Source of the DNA: Bordetella petrii
GTDB lineage: Bacteria > Pseudomonadota > Gammaproteobacteria > Burkholderiales > Burkholderiaceae_B
Length of the DNA stretch: 64,000 nucleotides
Direction: 5' to 3'
Assembly: GCA_017745595.1 (NCBI GenBank)
Contig: WMBV01000007.1
Span: 1 to 64,000, forward strand
Below the pieces are notes generated by a model. That model saw only the letters and a list, made by a program, of their open reading frames with translations. It was not told where the DNA came from and ran no database searches. The translations under genes and the position numbers were made by a program. Shown here in pieces: positions 58,774 through 64,000 of the stretch (position 1 is the first letter of the stretch; every line of letters begins with the position of its first letter).

Positions 58774-60279
58774 ATGGAATTGATGGAACACCTCGCGCTC
58801 GGATTCTCCGTCGCGTTCACCCCCGAAAACCTGCTGTACGCCCTGCTGGGTTGTATCCTGGGCACGCTGGTCGGGGTGCTGCCGGGGCTGGGCCCCGTTC
58901 CCACCATCGCGATGCTGCTGCCGATCACGTACGTGCTGCCCCCGGTGGCCGGCCTGATCATGCTGGCGGGCATCTATTACGGCACGCAGTACGGCGGGTC
59001 CACCACCGCCATTCTGGTCAACCTGCCAGGCGAGACATCCGCGGTGGTGACCGTCCTCGATGGACACCAGATGGCGCGCAATGGGCGCGCCGGCGCGGCC
59101 CTGTCGCTGGCGGCCGTCGGCTCGTTCTTCGCGGGTAGCGTCACCACGATGCTGATCGCCGCCTTCGCGCCGCCGTTGGCCGAAGTCGCGTTCAAGTTCG
59201 GCCCTGCCGAGTACTTCTCGCTGATGACCCTGGGCCTGATCGGCGCCGTGGTGCTGGCTTCGGGCTCGCTGCCCAAGGCCATCTGCATGATTCTGCTGGG
59301 CCTGCTGCTGGGCATGGTGGGCACCGACGTCAACTCGGGCGTGGCCCGCTACGACTTCGGCATCCCCGAACTGCAAGACGGCATCGACTTCGCCATCGTG
59401 GCCATGGGCGTGTTCGGCTTCGCCGAAATCCTGTCCAACCTCGAGCAAAAAGAAAACCGCGTCGAACTGCAAGACAAGATCGGCTCGCTGTACCCCAACC
59501 GCCAAGAAATCCGCGAAGCCGTGCCCGCCATCGTGCGCGGCACCGCGCTGGGTTCGATGCTGGGCATTCTGCCCGGCGGCGGTTCGGTGCTGTCGGCCTT
59601 TGCGTCGTACACGCTGGAAAAGAAACTGTCTAAAGAACCCGAACGCTTCGGCAAGGGCCACCCGGCCGGCCTGGCGGGCCCCGAATCGGCCAACAACTCG
59701 GGCGCGCAGGCTTCGTTCATTCCGCTGCTGACCCTGGGTATTCCGGGCAACGCCGTGATGGCGCTGATGGTGGGCGCCATGACCATCCACAACATCCAGC
59801 CGGGCCCGCAGGTCATGACCAGCCACCCGGACCTGTTCTGGGGCCTGATCGCCTCGATGTGGATCGGCAACCTGATGCTGGTGGTGCTGAACCTGCCGCT
59901 GATCGGCGTGTGGGTCAAGCTGCTGAAAGTGCCCTACCGCATCCTGTTCCCGGCCATTCTGGTGTTCTGCACGATCGGCGTGTATTCGCTGAACTACAAC
60001 ACCTTCGACATCTACACGACGGCCGTGTTCGGGGTGGTGGGCTACTTCTGGGCCAAGCTGAAGTGCGAAGGCGCTCCGCTGCTGCTGGGCCTGGTGCTGG
60101 GCCCCATGATGGAAGAAAACTTCCGTCGCGCCCTGCTGCTGTCGCGCGGCGACTTCTTCACCTTCGTCGAGCGGCCCCTGTCGGCCTCGCTGCTGGCCGC
60201 CGCCGCCGTCCTGGTGGTGCTGGTGGCCCTGCCCTCGATCCGCAAGAAGCGCCAGGAAACCTTCGTCGAAGAAGAATAA
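58774..60279 (+). CDS. tctA: Tripartite tricarboxylate transporter, large membrane subunit TctA
   Basis: A 501-residue permease with about eleven or twelve membrane segments. The signature GTLVGVLPGLGPVPTIAML and IYYGTQYGGSTTAIL is present, and a second copy of the pattern reads GTALGSMLGILPGGGSVL. It transports a carboxylate supplied by a periplasmic Bug/TctC protein, but no such gene is adjacent; the Bug gene at 62508 is the nearest. Confidence 0.95.
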   Translation: MELMEHLALGFSVAFTPENLLYALLGCILGTLVGVLPGLGPVPTIAMLLPITYVLPPVAGLIMLAGIYYGTQYGGSTTAILVNLPGETSAVVTVLDGHQMARNGRAGAALSLAAVGSFFAGSVTTMLIAAFAPPLAEVAFKFGPAEYFSLMTLGLIGAVVLASGSLPKAICMILLGLLLGMVGTDVNSGVARYDFGIPELQDGIDFAIVAMGVFGFAEILSNLEQKENRVELQDKIGSLYPNRQEIREAVPAIVRGTALGSMLGILPGGGSVLSAFASYTLEKKLSKEPERFGKGHPAGLAGPESANNSGAQASFIPLLTLGIPGNAVMALMVGAMTIHNIQPGPQVMTSHPDLFWGLIASMWIGNLMLVVLNLPLIGVWVKLLKVPYRILFPAILVFCTIGVYSLNYNTFDIYTTAVFGVVGYFWAKLKCEGAPLLLGLVLGPMMEENFRRALLLSRGDFFTFVERPLSASLLAAAAVLVVLVALPSIRKKRQETFVEEE

Positions 60280-60344
60280 TCCCGGGCGGATGCCAGACCC
60301 GCCTGGCATCCGCAACGAACGACAGGTTGCATGAGCAGTACCCC

Positions 60345-60375
60345 AGCCAGACACTCCGGTGTCTGGCTTTTTTTT
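60345..60375 (+). terminator. Rho-independent terminator of tctBA
   Basis: AGCCAGACAC (60345-60354) pairs with GGTGTCTGGCT (60358-60368) over a three-base loop and is followed by eight T. The arms match the arm sequence of the palindromic copy at 3133-3163. Confidence 0.9.
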
Positions 60376-60386
60376 GCCCATGGCCA

Positions 60387-60502
60387 GGTGTCTGACTCAG
60401 CCAGGTCAGCCAGGTGTCTGAATCCCGCAGGGTGTCAGACACCGTGCTATTGAAATACCGTTGCCTGCTTCGGTGTCTGACACCCTGCGGGAGTCAGACA
60501 CC
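60387..60502. repeat. Palindromic repeat cluster 6 (two copies and a half copy)
   Basis: A half copy (60387-60396) is followed by full copies 60413-60443 and 60472-60502 in opposite orientation, 28 bp apart. The layout and the CACCTGGCACCG tail match cluster 5, so the whole 90-100 bp unit looks like one element found twice. Confidence 0.9.
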
Positions 60503-60556
60503 TGGCACCGCCTACCCCACTATTCCGATTCTCGCCTTGACCTAGGGCAATAACTA

Positions 60557-60598
60557 GTTGCGCGCACAACCAGGCGTGGATATAGTTGCGTGCACAAC
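60557..60598 (+). promoter_or_regulatory. Tandem MarR-type operator candidates
   Basis: GTTGCGCGCACAAC (60557-60570) and GTTGCGTGCACAAC (60585-60598) are near-identical palindromes whose centres are 28 bp apart, just before the monooxygenase ATG at 60619. GTTG-N6-CAAC sites of this kind are typical of MarR-family regulators, and a MarR gene ends the cluster. Confidence 0.6.
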
Positions 60599-60618
60599 CA
60601 CACCAAGGAGACGGCACG

Positions 60619-62235
60619 ATGGAATCCGCGCCTCTGCCCGGGCACGTGCCCGTACTGATCGCCGGCGGCGGCCCGGTCGGGCTGACGCTGGCGGCGCTGC
60701 TGGCCGAATACGGCATCGCCTCGCTCACGGTCGAGGCGGATGCGGGCTATTGCACCGGCAGCCGCGCCATCTGCATGTCGCGCCGCTCGCAAGAAATCCT
60801 GGGCTGGATCGGCGCCGACCGGCCGCTGGCGGCCAAGGGCCTGGCCTGGAACAGCGGGCGCAGCTACTACCGCAACCAGGAAGTGCTGCGCTTCGAAATG
60901 CCCAGCGACCCCACCCAGCGCTACGCGCCCATGGTCAATATTCAGCAGTTCTACGTCGAAGAATATGCGCACCAGGCGCTGGAGCGCGGCCGGGCGCCGG
61001 CCCGGGTGGCGTGGTCCAGCCGGGTGGCGCGGGTGCGGCCCGATGCCGCCGGCGTCACGGTACAGATCGACGACGCGGCCGGCTCGCATACCGTGCGGGC
61101 CGACTGGGTGGTGGCCTGCGACGGCGGCCGCAGCACGGTGCGCGAGCAACTGGGCCTGGCCCTGCAAGGCATGCAGTACGAGGGCCGCTATGTCATTGTC
61201 GATATCGAACAGGCGTCGGCGCGCCCCACCGAGCGGCTGGCGTGGTTCGACCCGCCCTCGAATCCCGGCTCGACCCTGCTGATGCACCGCCAGCCGGACA
61301 ACGTCTGGCGCATCGACTACCAGATCGGCGACGACGAAGACGCGCAGGCCGCGATACAGCCCGCAAACGTCCTGCCGCGCGTGCAGAGCCACCTGGACAT
61401 GATAGGCGAGACCGCGCCCTGGAAGCCGCTGTGGATCTCGATGTACAACGCCAAGTGCCTGACGCTGGACAGCTACCGCCACGGGCGCGTGCTGTTTGCC
61501 GGCGATGCCGGCCACCTGGTGCCGATCTTCGGCGTGCGCGGCCTGAATTCCGGGCTGGACGACGCCGGCAACCTGGCCTGGAAACTGGCCTGGGTGCTGC
61601 GAGGCCACGCGGGCGAGGCGCTGCTCGACAGCTACAGCCAGGAACGCGTGCATGCCACCCGCCAGAACCTGAGCTACGGCGCCAAAAGCACCGAGTTCAT
61701 GGCGCCGCCCGATTACGGTTTTCAGCTGCTGCGCGAGGCCACGCTGCGGCTGTCGCTGGCCGACGCCAGCGTGCGTTCATTGATCAACCCGCGCCAGTCG
61801 GCGCCGATCTCGTACCAGGGCTCGGCCCTGAACGCCGCCGACGGCCTGCCCGAAGCCGGCCCGCGCGCCGCGCCCGGCGAACCCGCGCCCGAGGCGCTGC
61901 TGCGCCACGACGGCGCGGCCCGCCACCTGACCGAATGGTTCGGCCATGCGTTCACGCTGCTGGCCTTCGACTGCGACCCGGCCGCGTTGGCCGCCCTGCG
62001 CGACCTGGCCCGGGCCGCGACCCCGCTGCGCATTCTGCCGATCGGCCGCGCGCCCGGCGCGGCCCTGCACGATGCCGACGGCCAGGCTTACCAGCGCTAC
62101 GGCGCGCGCCCCGGCACGCTGTACGCGATCCGCCCCGACGGCTATGTGCTGGGCCGCTGGGGGCAAGACGACGTGCCGGCGGTGCGGCGCGCTCTGACGC
62201 CGTATCATGCCCTTACGGAGACCCGCCATGACTGA
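60619..62235 (+). CDS. FAD-dependent monooxygenase (aromatic hydroxylase, PHBH/MhpA type)
   Basis: A 538-residue flavin hydroxylase. The FAD motif GGGPVG is at residues 16-21, the DG motif is WVVACDGGRST, and the GD motif is LFAGDAGHLVPIFGVRGLNSG. The C-terminal part (about residues 400-538) resembles the thioredoxin-like domain of phenol hydroxylase and MhpA. AAGGAG precedes the ATG. It is the first gene of a four-gene cluster with operator-like palindromes ahead; a phenolic acid is the likely kind of substrate. Confidence 0.88.
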   Translation: MESAPLPGHVPVLIAGGGPVGLTLAALLAEYGIASLTVEADAGYCTGSRAICMSRRSQEILGWIGADRPLAAKGLAWNSGRSYYRNQEVLRFEMPSDPTQRYAPMVNIQQFYVEEYAHQALERGRAPARVAWSSRVARVRPDAAGVTVQIDDAAGSHTVRADWVVACDGGRSTVREQLGLALQGMQYEGRYVIVDIEQASARPTERLAWFDPPSNPGSTLLMHRQPDNVWRIDYQIGDDEDAQAAIQPANVLPRVQSHLDMIGETAPWKPLWISMYNAKCLTLDSYRHGRVLFAGDAGHLVPIFGVRGLNSGLDDAGNLAWKLAWVLRGHAGEALLDSYSQERVHATRQNLSYGAKSTEFMAPPDYGFQLLREATLRLSLADASVRSLINPRQSAPISYQGSALNAADGLPEAGPRAAPGEPAPEALLRHDGAARHLTEWFGHAFTLLAFDCDPAALAALRDLARAATPLRILPIGRAPGAALHDADGQAYQRYGARPGTLYAIRPDGYVLGRWGQDDVPAVRRALTPYHALTETRHD

Positions 62236-62407
62236 ATCCGATCTGGACCTGGCCTATACGCGCCTGGCGCAAGCCCTGACCCGCGCCGGCGAAGCGCAGG
62301 CCCCGCTGTTCCTGTCGGCGCTGTGCCTGTCGCTGATCAGCCGGCAAGATGAGGCCGCGCCCGTGCTGGCGCTGATCGAACAGGCCGAGCAGGCGCTGCG
62401 GGCCTGA
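62228..62407 (+). CDS. Small protein (59 aa), possibly DUF2783
   Basis: A 59-residue helical protein starting inside the last codons of the monooxygenase gene (eight-base overlap). It resembles DUF2783, a small family I recall next to flavin monooxygenases in betaproteobacteria, but the match is from memory. Gene overlap and context favour a real gene, perhaps a partner of the monooxygenase. Confidence 0.65.
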   Translation: MTESDLDLAYTRLAQALTRAGEAQAPLFLSALCLSLISRQDEAAPVLALIEQAEQALRA

Positions 62408-62433
62408 CCGCCAACCATACGCTGCAACGACCC

Positions 62434-62489
62434 GCTGTACCCATTTGCTGTACCTGATTTGCTGTGCCTATTACCAAGAACGCTGTACC
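62434..62489 (+). repeat. Four GCTGTACC-type direct repeats before the Bug gene
   Basis: GCTGTACC occurs at 62434, 62447 and 62482, and GCTGTGCC at 62461. All are on the same strand in a 100-bp gap. Spacing is irregular (13, 14, 21 bp). They may be regulator sites or chance. Confidence 0.4.
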
Positions 62490-62507
62490 ACGACGGAGAG
62501 ACAACCC

Positions 62508-63476
62508 ATGAATCGCTATCTGAAGGCCGCGGCCGCCTTGCTGCTGGCCGCCGGCGCCCTGCAAGCCCAGGCCGCCGACTACCCCACCCGCGCCATCGAA
62601 TGGGTAGTGCCCTACCCCGCGGGCGGCGGCACCGACATCGTGGCCCGCACCCTGGCCGAGAAAATGACCGCCTCGCTCGGCCAGCCGATCGTCATCGCCA
62701 ACAAACCCGGGGCCGCGACCGCCATCGGCGCCGACTATGTCGCGCGCGCCCAGCCCGACGGCTACACCATGCTGTCCGGCGACACCGCCACCCTGGCCGC
62801 CAACCCGGCGCTGTATCCGCAACTGTCGTACGACCCGGCCACCGACCTGAAATCGGTGGGGCTGATGGCGCGCTTTGCCATGATCCTGGTGGTGAACCCC
62901 TCGGTGCCTGCCAAGACGCTGGACGAACTGACCGCCTGGATCAAGTCGCAGCCCAACGGCGCCGACTACGCCACGCCGGGCTCCGGCAGCCCGCACCACC
63001 TGGCCACCGAACTGTTCCGCCTGCGCACGGGGCTGAACCTGGTGCACGTGCCGTATCGCGGCGCGGCCCCCGCGGTGCAAGACGTGATGGGCGGCCAGGT
63101 GCCCATGATGTTCGTCGATTCGGCCACCGGCCAGCAGTACATCGCGTCGGGGCGCCTGCGCGCCATCGCGGTGGCCAGCGCCAAGCGGCTCGAATCGATG
63201 CCCGATACGCCCACGCTGATCGAACTGGGCATGAAGGATTTCGAGGCCTATGCCTGGCAGGGGCTGCTGGTGCCCAAAGGCACGCCCGATGCCGTCGTCG
63301 AGCGCCTGAATACGGCCTTGCGCGGCGCCCTGGATGCGTCCGAAGTGCGCGAAAAATTCAAGGCCATGGGCCTGGAAGCCATACCCAGCACGCCGCAGGA
63401 AATGACCGCCTATGCCGAGGCCGAGCGCAAGAAATGGGGCAAGGTCATCCGCGACAGCAAGATCACCGTCAACTGA
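62508..63476 (+). CDS. Bug/TctC-family periplasmic binding protein
   Basis: A 322-residue binding protein with a signal peptide (LLLAAGALQAQA) and the Bug signature YPTRAIEWVVPYPAGGGTD, then RAQPDGYTML. ACGGAGAG precedes the ATG. It could feed the tctBA permease encoded 2.2 kb upstream, or capture the monooxygenase substrate. Confidence 0.92.
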   Translation: MNRYLKAAAALLLAAGALQAQAADYPTRAIEWVVPYPAGGGTDIVARTLAEKMTASLGQPIVIANKPGAATAIGADYVARAQPDGYTMLSGDTATLAANPALYPQLSYDPATDLKSVGLMARFAMILVVNPSVPAKTLDELTAWIKSQPNGADYATPGSGSPHHLATELFRLRTGLNLVHVPYRGAAPAVQDVMGGQVPMMFVDSATGQQYIASGRLRAIAVASAKRLESMPDTPTLIELGMKDFEAYAWQGLLVPKGTPDAVVERLNTALRGALDASEVREKFKAMGLEAIPSTPQEMTAYAEAERKKWGKVIRDSKITVN

Positions 63477-63505
63477 CCCTGGGCGGGCCCGGCCCGCCAT
63501 TTTCC

Positions 63506-64000
63506 ATGCCGACCCACACCGCCAGCGACGCCCTGCCCGACCTCGAACGCTTCCTGACCTACCGGATGCACGTGGTCAACAAGGTATCGGACCGCGACAG
63601 CAACCGCGCGTACCAGGAAACTTGCGGCCTGCCGCTGGGCGAAGCCCGCTGCCTGGCGGCCATCGGCCGCTACGCGCCGCTGTCGGTCAATGACCTGGCC
63701 CGCGCCGCCAACCTGCACAAGGGCCAGGCCAGCCGCTCGGCCCAGGCGCTGGTCGAACGCGGCCTGGTCATCAAGCAGGCATGCGAGGGCGACGCGCGCG
63801 GCGTGGTGCTGACGCCCACCGGCGAAGGCCGGGCCCTCTACGCGCGGATCGTGGCGCTGATCGCGCGCCGCAACGATGAGATATTCGGTTGCCTGAGCAC
63901 GCAGGAACAGGCCCAGCTGGGCGCCATGCTGGACCGCGTCATCGCGCACATGGGTGATACCGATGCCTATGCGGAAACACGGGCATCGGAAAACATGGCA
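63506..64000 (+). CDS. MarR-family transcriptional regulator, 3' end beyond window
   Basis: 165 codons are visible without a stop. The winged-helix core is LSVNDLARAANLHKGQASRS and the wing GDARGVVLTPTGEGR. Length already equals a normal MarR, so only a few codons are missing. The GTTG-N6-CAAC palindromes at 60557-60598 are plausible binding sites. A GC-rich palindrome (63481-63498) lies ahead of the start and no clear ribosome binding site is seen. Confidence 0.88.
   Translation, partial: MPTHTASDALPDLERFLTYRMHVVNKVSDRDSNRAYQETCGLPLGEARCLAAIGRYAPLSVNDLARAANLHKGQASRSAQALVERGLVIKQACEGDARGVVLTPTGEGRALYARIVALIARRNDEIFGCLSTQEQAQLGAMLDRVIAHMGDTDAYAETRASENMA

Larger units (their letters stand above)
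60280..60618. other. Intergenic region between tctA and the flavin monooxygenase gene
   Basis: About 339 bp. From left to right it holds the tctA terminator, palindromic repeat cluster 6, and two operator-like palindromes before the monooxygenase. No coding region is evident. Confidence 0.8.

Overview
The window is GC-rich (roughly two thirds G+C), densely coded and bacterial. The gene content points to a betaproteobacterium of the Alcaligenaceae (Bordetella/Achromobacter group; Bordetella petrii-like is a guess from memory, not a search). The signs are: several Bug/TctC-type periplasmic binding proteins, many LysR and MarR regulators next to small catabolic clusters, the order atpIBEFHAGDC - regulator - hemE - priA - rep, and rpe-gph-trpEGDC as one block. 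I saw no tRNA, rRNA, CRISPR array, insertion sequence or prophage gene.

Layout. 1-1282: 3' part of an NAD(P)HX dehydratase gene and a 77-codon gene with its own promoter and terminator. 1329-13036: a peptide-type ABC importer with two paralogous binding proteins, two permeases and two ATPases, interleaved with a LysR regulator, an M14-type deacylase, an alpha/beta hydrolase and an M20 peptidase; this looks like an uptake-and-hydrolysis unit for an amide- or peptide-like substrate. 13247-19701 (minus strand): rep, priA, hemE and an orphan Fis-type regulator. 19954-27325 (minus): the complete F1Fo ATP synthase operon with promoter and terminator. 27505-34386: a DUF1254/DUF1214 protein, an enoyl-CoA hydratase, an M61 peptidase, a flavoprotein, folB and ttcA. 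34503-40502: a catabolic cluster (FAH-type hydrolase, two Bug proteins, an enolase-superfamily enzyme, a TauD-type dioxygenase) read away from a divergent LysR gene. 40499-45176 (minus): a 2-hydroxyacid dehydrogenase, dsbC, a UbiH-type hydroxylase, mltA and apaG. 45306-51185: rpe, gph, a trp leader peptide with attenuator, trpEGDC and a small lipoprotein. 51322-58068: assorted metabolic genes (SDR, HCCA isomerase-like, DUF2917, LysR, metallo-hydrolase, dienelactone hydrolase, aquaporin, thioesterase, MarR). 58288-64000: tctBA, then a flavin monooxygenase - small protein - Bug protein - MarR cluster with a tandem operator-like site; the last gene runs off the window.

The most unusual element is a family of short perfect palindromes, about 29-32 bp each, in six intergenic gaps. 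Five of the six gaps lie between convergent genes. Arm sequences differ between copies but stay self-complementary, so the hairpin appears to be conserved rather than the sequence. One natural terminator (60345-60375) uses the same arm sequence. In one place a copy supplies the last codons and stop of a gene.
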